Assembly: GCA_963663375.1 (NCBI GenBank)
Contig: OY760195.1
Coordinates: 1,116,001 to 1,180,000 of the forward strand
Direction: 5' to 3'
Origin: JAYREN01 sp963663375
GTDB lineage: Bacteria; Acidobacteriota; Holophagae; Holophagales; Holophagaceae
DNA length: 64,000 nucleotides
A program made the position numbers and the translations under genes. Shown one piece after another: positions 18,529 to 28,854 of this stretch. Every line of letters starts with the position of its first letter. Within the stretch, counting starts at the first letter, position 1. Under the pieces are notes generated by a model that saw nothing but the letters and a program-made list of their open reading frames with translations, was not told the DNA's origin and did no database searches.

Positions 18529-19635
18529 TCATGGCACCGGAGGTACGGGTGTAGGCACGAGTGCAGGCATGGGCACTGCGACGGGCTCTGGCAGGTAGTA
18601 CCGGGACAGTTCGCACTGGAAGTCTTCCTTCGAGAGCCGTTCCACCAGCTTCCGGGCCCCTTCGGCCGGATCCGGTTCCGTGGAGATGCCGAGGGTCCAG
18701 GCTTCGGTCCCCTTGTCCTGCCGGGTGGAGTGGAGGCGGAATCCCTCGAGGGTGCCGTCCTCCAGGAGCACGACTTCCAGAACCAGCCCCAACCCTCCGG
18801 GCCCCTTCACATTGAAGGCGCCGTGGGTGGCGAAGTTCCCCAGGCTGTAGGCGATGAGGCGGCCCTTGTAGACCTCCATGCCCCGGGGCACGTGGGGACC
18901 GTGTCCGAACACCAGATCCGCCCCGGCATCGATCACGCCATGGGCAAAGGTGTAGACATTGCCCCGGTCCGCGCCCAGGTACATCTCCTTGGCCTTGGGT
19001 ACGTGCTGAGCCTTCTCCCCTTCCGCCCCGGCGTGCATGGAGACGATGACCAGGGAGCACTGTCCAGCCTTCTTCAGTTCCTGCACCTTGGCGGCGACCT
19101 CTTCGACGCTCAGGGGAAGGCAGTTCATGTGCGGGGCGGCGGCGATGAAGCCGACCCTCACCCCCGCGGCGGTGGTGAGGATGGCGGTGGGGTGGTCCAG
19201 GCTGCCCCCATGGGCCATGCCGATCTCATCCAGGGCCTGCAGGGTCTCCAGCCGGGCGGGCAGGCCCGCATCCATGGCATGGTTGTTGGCCACACTCAAC
19301 ACCGTGAAACCGGCCTCCTTGTAGATGGCGAGGCTCTCCTTGGGCATGAGGTAGCGGTAGGAGTTGGCCCCCAGGGCGCGGGCCGAGGCGGGATCCGAGG
19401 CCACCGTTCCCTCGAAGTTGCCCGCGACGATGTCGGCCCCCTTCCAGAGGTGTTTCACCCGCTCGAACATCCTGCGGCCGTCTTCCGCGGGCATGGCGGC
19501 GCGGGATGGAAAGACCGAGCCCACCATGGTGTCGCCCACTGCCGCGAGGGTCACCTTGCGAGGGGGCGCCGGAACCTCCTGGGCAGAACCGGGTGCAAAG
19601 AGGAACAACCCGACCAGGATGGGAATCAAGCGCAT
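18529..19635 (-). CDS. CapA-family (PGA_cap) metallophosphatase-like exported protein
   Basis: The protein is 368 residues from ATG at 19635, beginning with a signal peptide MRLIPILVGLFLFAPGSAQ. The CapA fold follows: VTLAAVGDTMVGSVFP with the metal-binding Asp, DIVAGNFEGTVA, VLSVANNHAMDAG and FGHGPHVPRGMEV, all at the positions expected for the family. CapA proteins act in poly-gamma-glutamate capsule work, but many homologues lie outside capsule loci and no capBC genes are here. The C-terminus is a Pro/Val-rich tail (PMPALVPTPVPPVP). It lies 13 bases after an NlpC/P60 peptidase gene; the pair suggests cell-envelope or peptide remodelling. Confidence 0.9.
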   Translation of the reverse strand: MRLIPILVGLFLFAPGSAQEVPAPPRKVTLAAVGDTMVGSVFPSRAAMPAEDGRRMFERVKHLWKGADIVAGNFEGTVASDPASARALGANSYRYLMPKESLAIYKEAGFTVLSVANNHAMDAGLPARLETLQALDEIGMAHGGSLDHPTAILTTAAGVRVGFIAAAPHMNCLPLSVEEVAAKVQELKKAGQCSLVIVSMHAGAEGEKAQHVPKAKEMYLGADRGNVYTFAHGVIDAGADLVFGHGPHVPRGMEVYKGRLIAYSLGNFATHGAFNVKGPGGLGLVLEVVLLEDGTLEGFRLHSTRQDKGTEAWTLGISTEPDPAEGARKLVERLSKEDFQCELSRYYLPEPVAVPMPALVPTPVPPVP

Positions 19636-19648
19636 GGAGATCCCTTTT

Positions 19649-20212
19649 CTAGTTGGTCGCCGGCAGGGGCCAGGATGACTCGAGGGGAAGGAACTGCTCC
19701 AGCAACTGCTGGGGCGCCCCACTCGGAGCCGTCATCAATCGGCGGGCCGAAACCAGCCTCTGGGCGTAATAGGTGCTGTCCAGCTGGGCGATCTTGACCC
19801 CGCGCTTGCCGGGGCCGCCCCAGGAACCTGCGTGGATGAACTGCCGCCCCCCCAGGTAGATCCCCACATGGCTGATCCGACTCTGCTTTCCGCGAGTCTT
19901 GAAGAAGAGCAGGTCTCCAGGCTGGATCCGGTCCAGCTGGACCTCGTCCCCCTGGTTGGCCTGGGAGACGGAAGACCGGTTCAGTTCCATGCCGAAGGTG
20001 CTGAACACGAACCGCACGTACCCCGAGCAGTCGAAGCCCCGAGGCGTGGTGCCGCCGTGGCGATAGGGAGTGCCGATGTATTCCTTGGCCACCGCCAGCA
20101 TTGAGGCCACGAAGCCGGGCGGCTCGGGCGGGGGTGGCTCCTGAGCGCGGCCCGGCCCGGCTGCCAGGAGGCCCGCCACCAGTGCTAACCGTTTCAAGAA
20201 TCCACGCGACAA
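19649..20212 (-). CDS. NlpC/P60-family cell-wall peptidase
   Basis: The secreted enzyme is 187 residues from a TTG start at 20212 chosen because AAGGGG lies seven bases upstream and a signal peptide follows (LKRLALVAGLLAAGPGRAQ). The catalytic cysteine is in RGFDCSGYVRFVF and the histidine in ISHVGIYLGGRQFIHAG, both in the family's standard context. It should cleave peptidoglycan stem peptides (gamma-D-glutamyl bonds). It is co-directional with, and 13 bases ahead of, the CapA-like gene. The frame is open 30 codons further upstream, but without a signal sequence or a better ribosome site. Confidence 0.92.
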   Translation of the reverse strand: MSRGFLKRLALVAGLLAAGPGRAQEPPPPEPPGFVASMLAVAKEYIGTPYRHGGTTPRGFDCSGYVRFVFSTFGMELNRSSVSQANQGDEVQLDRIQPGDLLFFKTRGKQSRISHVGIYLGGRQFIHAGSWGGPGKRGVKIAQLDSTYYAQRLVSARRLMTAPSGAPQQLLEQFLPLESSWPLPATN

Positions 20213-20390
20213 GCTCGTTCCCCTTGTTTGATAACAACCTCTAGAGCCCCGGGCTCCGGAACAAAAATCGGATCGGCGGATCCGGTTCTTCCAGGATACC
20301 AAAGATCGGGACTGAGCTCACCCACTGGGGAGGAGCCCTCGGTCCCCGACGGCTCGACCACCCCCTCATGGATCAGCCTTCCCGGCCCCT

Positions 20391-21503
20391 TCAGTTGAGG
20401 GTCGAGTTGACGATCTCCAGCCGGGAACGGTCGTCCATGGAAAGCCCGGGCCAAACGTACCAGGAGCCGCCGAGATTCCTGCGAAGCGTGGAGTCCTCGA
20501 TGTGCACGGTGCCCGTGCCATCGTTGCTGACGAAGAAGATGGCGGAGCCGTGGGCATTCACCTGGTTGTCCTCGATGAGGGTGCCGAAGATCGCCAGACG
20601 CATAGTGTTGCCATCCATGTAGATGGCGCCGCCGCTGCCACCACCCGGGGTGCCCGGCTGGGGCGGATTGGCGCCATTGCCCTGGGCCTGGTTGAAGGAG
20701 AACAGGCTGTTGTAGATGGACCAGGACACGCCGATGCTGCTGATGCCGCCGCCGTTGGAGCCCCGATTGCCGTAACCATTGGCACCGCCAAAGGTGCTGT
20801 GGGCCACGTAGACCGGCAAGCGGTTGTACTGGTCGAAGACCCGGATCGCCGCTCCGCCCACATCGGGTCCCAGGCTGGCGCAGACGTTGTTGAAGAACCG
20901 GCAGTTGATCACCCGGAAGCGCCCGCCCCGCACCCAGATGGCGCCGCCACCGTCGTACTGGGTATCACTCGCCGAGTTGCCATCCACAAAGGTGAGGTTC
21001 TGCACCGTCAGCTCGGGGCGATCCTGGTTGTCGCAGTGGTTCGTCGTCCACACCTGATTGGGATCGCAGGTGTTCATGTAGAGAATCCGGGTGCGTCCGC
21101 CGCCGCTGAGGGTCACCAGACCGCCCCCGTCGATCACCACATCCGGCTTGTTGTTGAATACCTTGGCGGGCCGAGGCAGGGTGATCGTGAAGGGCCTCGT
21201 GCCGCCGTTGAAGGTGATCTTGCCTCCCTGGGCCACCGCCGCGATGAAGGCCTCCGCCGTACAACTCTCGGGCGTGCCCGTGCCGATCACGTGATCGGGG
21301 CTGGAGACATCCCGGACCAAGGCCTCGGCGGGAACGGGATAGTTCCCACCGGGATTTCCCGCCGAAGGGCCAGTGGTCGGGTCCGTCGGCAGATAGGTGG
21401 GATGCGTTCCTCCGGCTGTGGCGTCGGCGTCCTTACCGCCCCCACAGGCCAGCAGCAGGCCCAGTGCCAGTGAAGCAGTGAAAAGTACGAGACGGTTCTT
21501 CAT
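20391..21503 (-). CDS. Right-handed parallel beta-helix lipoprotein
   Basis: The 370-residue protein begins with a lipoprotein signal, MKNRLVLFTASLALGLLLAC, cysteine at 20. A Gly/Pro/Thr-rich linker leads to a beta-helix domain recognisable by its repeating Asn/Gly ladder: PDVVIDGGGLVTLSGGG, LTVQNLTFVDGNSAS, FRVINCRFFNNVCAS, VYVAHSTFGGANGYG, SIYNSLFSFNQAQGN, LAIFGTLIEDNQV, VHIEDSTLRRN. This resembles predicted polymorphic outer-membrane/Chlamydia-type and polysaccharide-lyase-like helices, but no catalytic residues can be assigned. Likely surface or periplasmic. AGGA precedes the ATG. It is divergent from the DUF418 gene with a 131-base shared promoter region. Confidence 0.85.
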   Translation of the reverse strand: MKNRLVLFTASLALGLLLACGGGKDADATAGGTHPTYLPTDPTTGPSAGNPGGNYPVPAEALVRDVSSPDHVIGTGTPESCTAEAFIAAVAQGGKITFNGGTRPFTITLPRPAKVFNNKPDVVIDGGGLVTLSGGGRTRILYMNTCDPNQVWTTNHCDNQDRPELTVQNLTFVDGNSASDTQYDGGGAIWVRGGRFRVINCRFFNNVCASLGPDVGGAAIRVFDQYNRLPVYVAHSTFGGANGYGNRGSNGGGISSIGVSWSIYNSLFSFNQAQGNGANPPQPGTPGGGSGGAIYMDGNTMRLAIFGTLIEDNQVNAHGSAIFFVSNDGTGTVHIEDSTLRRNLGGSWYVWPGLSMDDRSRLEIVNSTLN

Positions 21504-21634
21504 GGCTCAGTCCTGGGGAGAAGATCTTCGCAGTATCGCGCACTCCCCGAGGAGACGGTATTCCGCGGTGTCTTGTCGTTGGCAAGCAGCCCCGGCGCCA
21601 CTGTTATCATCCAGTCATTCATTCGGGAGCCATC

Positions 21635-22849
21635 ATGCAGCCAACCCCTCTGCCGGGGCAGGAACGACTGGAATCCATCGATGTGCTGCGAGGTTTCGCC
21701 CTCTTCGGCATCATCACCGTCAACACGCTCTTTTTCGCGCAACCGGCGGCCATTGCCACCACCCTTGGATATGCGGGACAGCCGGACGCTCTCAGTCATT
21801 TCCTCGTGGCCTTCCTGGCCCAGAGCAAGTTCTACGGCCTCTTCTCCTTCCTCTTCGGGCTGGGCTTCGCCATCCAGATGGAACGCTGGGAGAGCCGGGG
21901 CCCGGGTCGCTTCCGGCGTCGGTTGTTGGTCCTCCTTGGGTTCGGACTGCTGCACGGCCTGCTGGTGTGGATGGGGGACATTCTCAGCATCTACGCCCTG
22001 GCAGGCATGGCCCTGCCCTGGTTCCGCAACGCCAAGCCCCGCACCCTGATCATCTGGGCCATCTGCCTGCTGGGACTGGGAACCCTCGCCTTCGCGGCCA
22101 TGGGTGGCGTGGTCTGGCTGGGGCAGACGTTCGCCCCCGCCGAAATGGCCCGCACCACGGCAGGCATGCGGGAACAGGTCACCAAGGAGGCCGCCAAGGC
22201 CATCCAGGCGTACGGTTCAGGGCCCTATACCGCCCTCTTCGCCTTTCGGGCCCGGGAATTGGCCCAGGCTTATGGGATGGGCCTCGCGGTGCTGCCTCAC
22301 ATCTTCACCATGTTTCTGCTGGGGCTCTGGGCGTGGAAGCGTCAGGTATTCCAGAACCTCGAGTCCAGCGTTCGGTTGCGCCAACGCATGCTTTGGCTGG
22401 GCCTGTTTCTCGGCCTGCCCTTGAATTTCCTTGCGGCCTGGATGAGCCGAGGCGGCATGGTGGGCTCCCTGCACGGCGCTCTTCTCAGCGTCGCCCTCAC
22501 CCTGATCGCCGCGCCGCTGCTGACCTTCGGCTACATCGCCCTCCTGCTCCGCCTCCTGGAATCCCCTCGGTGGCGCCGCTTTGTCGAACCGCTCCACTGG
22601 TCGGGCCGCATGGCCCTCACCAACTACCTGACCCAGAGCCTGGTGATGACGACGATCTTCTACTTCTTCGGCTTGGGGCTGTACGGCAAGCTGCACCTGC
22701 ATTGGAGCCTCCTCATCGCCCTTTCCGTGGCCTTGGCCCAGGTGCCCCTCAGTCGCTGGTGGCTTTCCAGGCACGCCATGGGCCCCGCCGAGTGGCTGTG
22801 GCGACGCCTCACCTATGGCCGCTTCAGCGCCGGGAAGGCCATCCTCTGA
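21635..22849 (+). CDS. DUF418-family integral membrane protein, first copy
   Basis: The 404-residue protein has the DUF418 pattern: ERLESIDVLRGFALFGIITVN at the start, FSFLFGLGFAIQMERW, LLVWMGDILSIYALAGM, and the C-terminal DUF418 core GRMALTNYLTQSLVMTTIFYF. About nine to ten membrane helices are expected. The biochemical function of the family is not established; it is distantly related in layout to acyltransferase-3 type membrane proteins. GGGAG precedes the ATG. The next gene is a close paralogue. Confidence 0.92.
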   Translation: MQPTPLPGQERLESIDVLRGFALFGIITVNTLFFAQPAAIATTLGYAGQPDALSHFLVAFLAQSKFYGLFSFLFGLGFAIQMERWESRGPGRFRRRLLVLLGFGLLHGLLVWMGDILSIYALAGMALPWFRNAKPRTLIIWAICLLGLGTLAFAAMGGVVWLGQTFAPAEMARTTAGMREQVTKEAAKAIQAYGSGPYTALFAFRARELAQAYGMGLAVLPHIFTMFLLGLWAWKRQVFQNLESSVRLRQRMLWLGLFLGLPLNFLAAWMSRGGMVGSLHGALLSVALTLIAAPLLTFGYIALLLRLLESPRWRRFVEPLHWSGRMALTNYLTQSLVMTTIFYFFGLGLYGKLHLHWSLLIALSVALAQVPLSRWWLSRHAMGPAEWLWRRLTYGRFSAGKAIL

Positions 22850-23016
22850 GGCGTTTTCGAACTTTACTGGATTCTGCCTACCTGATTAGCAAGGGAACTC
22901 AGTCACAGATTCTGAACGGATTTTTAACCACCGATTAACACCGATGTTCCTTGTTCCATGCCTCCACACCACCCAGTCCCCGCCGCCATGATCCAGTCTT
23001 TCACCCCGGAGCCACC

Positions 23017-24216
23017 ATGCAGTCAACCCCTCTGCCGGTGCAGGAACGATTGGAATCCATAGACACACTGCGGGGCTTCGCCCTCTTTGGCATCATTGCC
23101 GTCAACACAATCGTTTTCGCCCAACCGGCCGCGTTTGGCATGCCCCTAGGCTCCGCAAGTCAGCCCAATGCCCTCACTCATCTCCTGGTGGCCTGGCTGG
23201 CACAATGCAAGTTCTACGATCTCTTTTCCTTTCTCTTCGGGCTGGGCTTCGCCATCCAGATGGAACGCTGGGAGACCCAGGGCCCGGGCCGGTTCCGGCG
23301 CCGCCTGCTTGTGCTCCTTGGCTTCGGCCTGCTGCACGGCCTGCTGGTTTGGATGGGAGATATCCTCAGCATCTATGCCCTGGCAGGCATGGCCCTGCCC
23401 TGGTTCCGCAACGCCAAGCCCCGTACCCTGATCATCTGGGCGATTTGTCTGGTGGGCTTGGGAAGCCTCGCCTTTGCGGCCATGGGCGGCTTCGCCGGGC
23501 TGGGACAATTGTTTGCCTCCGCCGAAATGGCCCACACCACCGCAGAAATGAACGACCAAGTTACCCAGGAGGTATACGGTTCAGGGCCCTACGCCGCACT
23601 CTTCACTTTCCGGGCCCGGGAATTGGTCCATGCCTACAGGTTGAGTATCGCGGTGCTGCCCCACATCTTCGCAATGTTCCTGCTGGGCCTCTGGGCATGG
23701 AAGCGTGGAGTATTCCAGAACCTCGAGTCCAGTGTGCGGCTGCGCCAGCGCATGCTCTGGCTTGGCCTGCTCCTCGGCTTGCCCCTCAATTTCTTCGCGG
23801 CCTGGATGAGCCTGGGCGGCATGGTGGGCTCGCTCCACGGCGCCCTTCTGGGCGTCGCCCTCACCCTGATCTCCGCGCCGCTGCTGACCTTCGGCTACAT
23901 CGCCCTCCTGCTCCGCCTCCTGGAATCCCCCCGGTGGTGCCGCTTTGTCGAACCGCTCCACTGGTCGGGCCGCATGGCCCTCACCAACTACCTGACCCAG
24001 AGCCTGGTGATGACGACGATCTTCTACTTCTTCGGCTTGGGGCTGTACGGCAAGCTGCACCTTCACTGGAGCCTCCTCATCGCCCTTTCCGTGGCCTTGG
24101 CCCAGGTGCCCCTCAGTCGCTGGTGGCTTTCCAGGCACGCCATGGGCCCCGCCGAGTGGCTGTGGCGACGCCTCACCTATGGCCGCTTCAGCGCCGCCGA
24201 GAAAACCACCCTCTGA
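23017..24216 (+). CDS. DUF418-family integral membrane protein, second copy
   Basis: This 399-residue paralogue matches the first DUF418 gene almost end to end (QERLESIDTLRGFALFGII..., GRMALTNYLTQSLVMTTIF). It lacks six residues in the middle loop (MNDQVTQEVYGSGPY against MREQVTKEAAKAIQAYGSGPY). The last 330 or so bases are nearly identical in DNA, while the 5' half is more diverged. ATG at 23017 with GGAG is chosen over the upstream open frame because it aligns with the start of copy one. The 167-base gap between the copies contains the phrase TAACCACCGATTAACACCGATG, a theme also seen near 15998. Confidence 0.92.
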   Translation: MQSTPLPVQERLESIDTLRGFALFGIIAVNTIVFAQPAAFGMPLGSASQPNALTHLLVAWLAQCKFYDLFSFLFGLGFAIQMERWETQGPGRFRRRLLVLLGFGLLHGLLVWMGDILSIYALAGMALPWFRNAKPRTLIIWAICLVGLGSLAFAAMGGFAGLGQLFASAEMAHTTAEMNDQVTQEVYGSGPYAALFTFRARELVHAYRLSIAVLPHIFAMFLLGLWAWKRGVFQNLESSVRLRQRMLWLGLLLGLPLNFFAAWMSLGGMVGSLHGALLGVALTLISAPLLTFGYIALLLRLLESPRWCRFVEPLHWSGRMALTNYLTQSLVMTTIFYFFGLGLYGKLHLHWSLLIALSVALAQVPLSRWWLSRHAMGPAEWLWRRLTYGRFSAAEKTTL

Positions 24217-24243
24217 CACGGTTCGGCGTTCAGCACAAAAGAT

Positions 24244-24595
24244 CCACCGCGAAGGCACGCGAAGCCGCCCTGCGGGCGGGCACGAAGGCACACGAAGGGG
24301 CCTCGACTCAACGGCGGTCATCCCTTCGCGAGCGGTGGCACACCCGGCCCATTGAAGCCGAGTGGGCCACCGCGCGCGAAGCCATCCGCGCAAACGCGGA
24401 TGGAGGGCGAAGCCCTGGATGACCTGGGACTGGGCACTCCCAGATTTCTTTGCGTGTCTTCGTGGCCTAAATTTTTGAGCGCAGTTTTCGTGGCGATGGG
24501 CCAGGCGGGCCTGGATCGGGGCATTCGCGCCCATTCGCGTTCATTCGCGGTTTCAGCAGGCTTTTCCCTTGGTGACTGAGGCAGACCGATAATCG
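24244..24595. repeat. Composite phrase-type hairpin repeats, copy B (fills the 439-base gap)
   Basis: The gap between convergent genes holds no gene. The left arm at 24244-24300 reiterates CACGAAGG/CGCGAAGG and contains the nested palindrome CCGCCCTGCGGGCGG. A matching right arm (CTTTGCGTGTCTTCGTGGCC) lies at 24448-24467. Immediately after, 24498-24595 repeats the right half and tail of copy A (ATTCGCG theme and CAGACCGATAATCG). Between them are short GC-rich self-complementary bits but nothing I recognise. Confidence 0.75.
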
Positions 24596-24655
24596 AGCCG
24601 AATTATTCGAGTGAAACCGTCTCTCGGCTTCCCGCCTTCCCGACCCAACCTCGTT

Positions 24656-25333
24656 TCACTTCCCGAGTGGCTTCAAGGGCGCCAGTTCGATCACCGGCGT
24701 GAGCACGTACTGGATGCCCACGCGCGTTCGGGGTGCCCTGCTGGTGCCGAAGGGCGGAATGTCCCCAGGGATGACCGTGGAACCGGAGATGGTCGTGCCG
24801 GAGGCGGGCAGAGGCCCGGTGCAGAAACGGGGCACCGCGCCGAGTTCCGTTGTCATCACCGTCAGGGGCGAGTTCATGGTGCCCATGCCCGCTCCCGTGA
24901 CCTCGGCGGGAAACATCACCTGACAGACGAGCTGGTAGCCCGGAGTGCTGCCCCCAACCTGGAAGTTTGCCACCGCCATGAGGGGCGGCGTGCTAGTCCC
25001 CTTGTAGTCCAGGCGCTGACCGTTGCGCTTGTCCACCAGGAACCCCGTGTACACCAGGCTGGAGCCCTGCTCCTTCTGGGACTCCCATCGCGCCCAGGCG
25101 TCCTGGCTATCCAACCGCTTCAGCTGAAAGCGTGCGGTGGCGGTCATCTCCAGCCCCGCCCGGTAGTCGCCATCCTCAAAGGTGTCCTTGGCATGCCAGG
25201 TGATCTCCAGCACCCACTGGGAAACCGAGGTGAAATCCTTCAGCGAAATGACGGGAGGCGGCGCAGGTTGGCCGAAGCCTCCCGCCGTCGCCAACACCAG
25301 AAGTCCAGCCTGCAGGATGGCTTTCAACGGCAT
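24656..25333 (-). CDS. Secreted protein of unknown function
   Basis: The 225-residue protein has a strong ribosome site (GGGAGGG) and a signal peptide MPLKAILQAGLLVLATAGGFG. The mature part is soluble and beta-rich, with VLEITWHAKDTFEDGDYRAG, RLDYKGTSTPPLMAVANF and a Thr/Gly/Pro-rich C-terminal third. There are two cysteines (QLVCQV, RFCTGP), which could form a disulphide. I do not recognise a family. It lies 80 bases downstream of recQ on the same strand and may be read from the same transcript, though no functional link is evident. Confidence 0.75.
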   Translation of the reverse strand: MPLKAILQAGLLVLATAGGFGQPAPPPVISLKDFTSVSQWVLEITWHAKDTFEDGDYRAGLEMTATARFQLKRLDSQDAWARWESQKEQGSSLVYTGFLVDKRNGQRLDYKGTSTPPLMAVANFQVGGSTPGYQLVCQVMFPAEVTGAGMGTMNSPLTVMTTELGAVPRFCTGPLPASGTTISGSTVIPGDIPPFGTSRAPRTRVGIQYVLTPVIELAPLKPLGK

Positions 25334-25413
25334 GGTTCCCTCCCAGGGCAGGAATGGAAACAGAATCCAAGGATCCGAAGCGTCAGAGCCCCAAGATACT
25401 CCGGATCAGGCGA

Positions 25414-27105
<1,692 letters not shown>

Positions 27106-27136
27106 GGAGCCATTGTGGCATTGGGTCCGGCCCCTT

Positions 27137-27441
27137 CTGCGTGCTTTGCGTTCTTTGTGGCCAATAGCCAAGCGTGATTACCCAGAAAACTCAGTCGCTG
27201 ATTGCGAATGGGTTTACAGTTCTTCACGAAATTCCAGGTAGTTCCTTTATAAGCGCGGGCTTGAGAGTGGTTCGGATCGACAGGTACGGCAGGCATGGAT
27301 CTTGAAGCGAAAAGCTCCACGCGGAGGCACTGAGCAAGGACAGAGGCCCGCGGAGGAAAGAAAAAAACACCTTCTTCAAGGAGCCCATTCCGACTTTTTT
27401 CTCCGCGATCCTCGGGCTGTTCTCCGTGCCTCCGCGTTGAG
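27137..27441. repeat. Phrase-type hairpin repeats, copy C (recQ upstream gap)
   Basis: The 510-base gap between recQ and the nuclease gene contains a solo arm at 27137-27164 (TGCGTGCTTTGCGTTCTTTG) and, at 27315-27441, a long imperfect inverted repeat. The left arm starts CTCCACGCGGAGGCACTGAG and runs to an A-rich stretch; the right arm runs from a T-rich stretch (GACTTTTTTCTCCGCG) to GTGCCTCCGCGTTGAG. The arms are about 50 bases with roughly 25 bases between. Nothing else is recognised in 27442-27615 beyond the ribosome site of the next gene. Confidence 0.78.
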
Positions 27442-27615
27442 CCTTCCCAGCACGATATGCGCGGCGACGGGCCGATGCTGAAGGCCTTCCCGCAAATTGG
27501 TCGACGACTAAGATCATGTATGTCTCAGCATTGAACGAGACACTGATACAATCGATCAGCCACTCAACCATGCAACCAGCTCCAGGAAACACAAACCTAT
27601 AACCAAGGTGGAATC

Positions 27616-28704
27616 ATGGACTTCGTAGACTCAATCCGCTCGCTTGCACAACGTGTTGCACAACATCGCGATGCCGTTCAGACAGAAGAGGCGACAAAGA
27701 CCGCCATGATTCTTCCGTTCATCCATGCCCTTGGGTATAACGTCTTCGACCCTCGCGAAGTCACCCCGGAACTGATTGCGGATGTCGGCACCAAGAAGGG
27801 CGAGAAAGTCGACTACGCCATCCTGAAGGATGGCAAGCCTGTGGTGATTTTCGAGTGCAAGAAGGTTGGCGCAGAGCTTGGGATCAATCATGCCTCTCAG
27901 TTGTTTCGGTATTTCACTGTCACCGAAAGCCGATTTGGAGTTCTGACGGACGGAATTAGGTACCTGTTCTTCACTGATCTAGACAGCGCCAACAAAATGG
28001 ACGAGAAGCCCTTCCTTGAATTCGACATTCTTGGCTTCGATGACCAGGACGCTGAAGAGCTCAAGAAGTTCACCAAGGAATCCTTCGACATCGGGAAAAT
28101 TCTATCAACCGCTTCCGACCTGAAATATCTCAAAGAGATTGAAAAGGTACTCACCGTTCAGCTGAACACTCCTTCTGAGGACTTTGTAAAGGTCATCGCT
28201 GGCCGCGTCTATCCCGGAAAATTCACCCAGCAAATCAGAGATCAGTTCACCGTCCTTGTGCGTCGCGCATTCAACCAGCTTGTGGCTCAGCGCATCAACG
28301 ACCGCCTAAAGGCGGCCATGGCCGGTTCTCATGACCCCGTGGAGGAGGGGACAACACCTCAGCAGACAACTGGTGACTCAATCAATGAGACCGTGACATC
28401 TCCAGAGGAGTTCGAGGCATTTTTCATCGTCCGAGCCATCCTTCGGGAATTGGTTCCAGCCAAACGTGTCGCCCTTCGGGATGCCAAGAGCTATTGCGCA
28501 GTCCTTTTCGACGACAACAACCGCAAGCCCATATGCCGTTTCTACTTCAACTCTCCAAAGAAACTGTCTATCGGATTCTTCGACGCAGAAAGAAATGAGG
28601 AAAGAATCCAAATCAGAGACTTGGATGACATTTACAAGCACGTTGGCAGATTGCATGCCGCCACACTCTCTTACATCAAGGGATGCGCAACGGAACCGGC
28701 ATAG
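27616..28704 (+). CDS. Solitary HsdR-N-like (type I restriction R-subunit N-terminal) nuclease-domain protein
   Basis: In this 362-residue protein, residues 15-150 resemble the nuclease domain of type I restriction R subunits. A PD-(D/E)xK site is visible: KVDYAILKDGKPVVIFECKK, with Asp, then Glu-x-Lys at about residues 56-72. The helicase motor of HsdR is absent. The C-terminal half (from about 260) reads EFEAFFIVRAILRELVPAKRV...AVLFDDNNRKPICRFYFN and recurs in such stand-alone proteins. No hsdM, hsdS or partner lies nearby. AAGGTGG precedes the ATG. It may be an orphan defence nuclease; activity is inferred. Base composition is lower in GC than its neighbours, hinting at transfer. Confidence 0.85.
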   Translation: MDFVDSIRSLAQRVAQHRDAVQTEEATKTAMILPFIHALGYNVFDPREVTPELIADVGTKKGEKVDYAILKDGKPVVIFECKKVGAELGINHASQLFRYFTVTESRFGVLTDGIRYLFFTDLDSANKMDEKPFLEFDILGFDDQDAEELKKFTKESFDIGKILSTASDLKYLKEIEKVLTVQLNTPSEDFVKVIAGRVYPGKFTQQIRDQFTVLVRRAFNQLVAQRINDRLKAAMAGSHDPVEEGTTPQQTTGDSINETVTSPEEFEAFFIVRAILRELVPAKRVALRDAKSYCAVLFDDNNRKPICRFYFNSPKKLSIGFFDAERNEERIQIRDLDDIYKHVGRLHAATLSYIKGCATEPA

Positions 28705-28854
28705 ACCAAGCCACAGCAAAATCCCTCGGATTGGTGTGCTTCTGCGATTGTCCGGGTGAATCCATGTTCAGGTTTTGTGCTTGAGCAAAGCCGAGAAGTA
28801 AGGATAGAAACGGATCTCCGAATCGCCCCCCTGTTTCAGGCACACTGAAAGGCT

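Noticed and set aside
18529..20212. Poly-gamma-glutamate capsule locus
   Set aside because: A CapA-like protein and an NlpC/P60 peptidase are present, but no capB/capC ligase genes, so capsule synthesis is not supported.
27616..28704. Complete type I restriction system
   Set aside because: Only the nuclease-type domain is present; no helicase part, methylase or specificity gene within the window.
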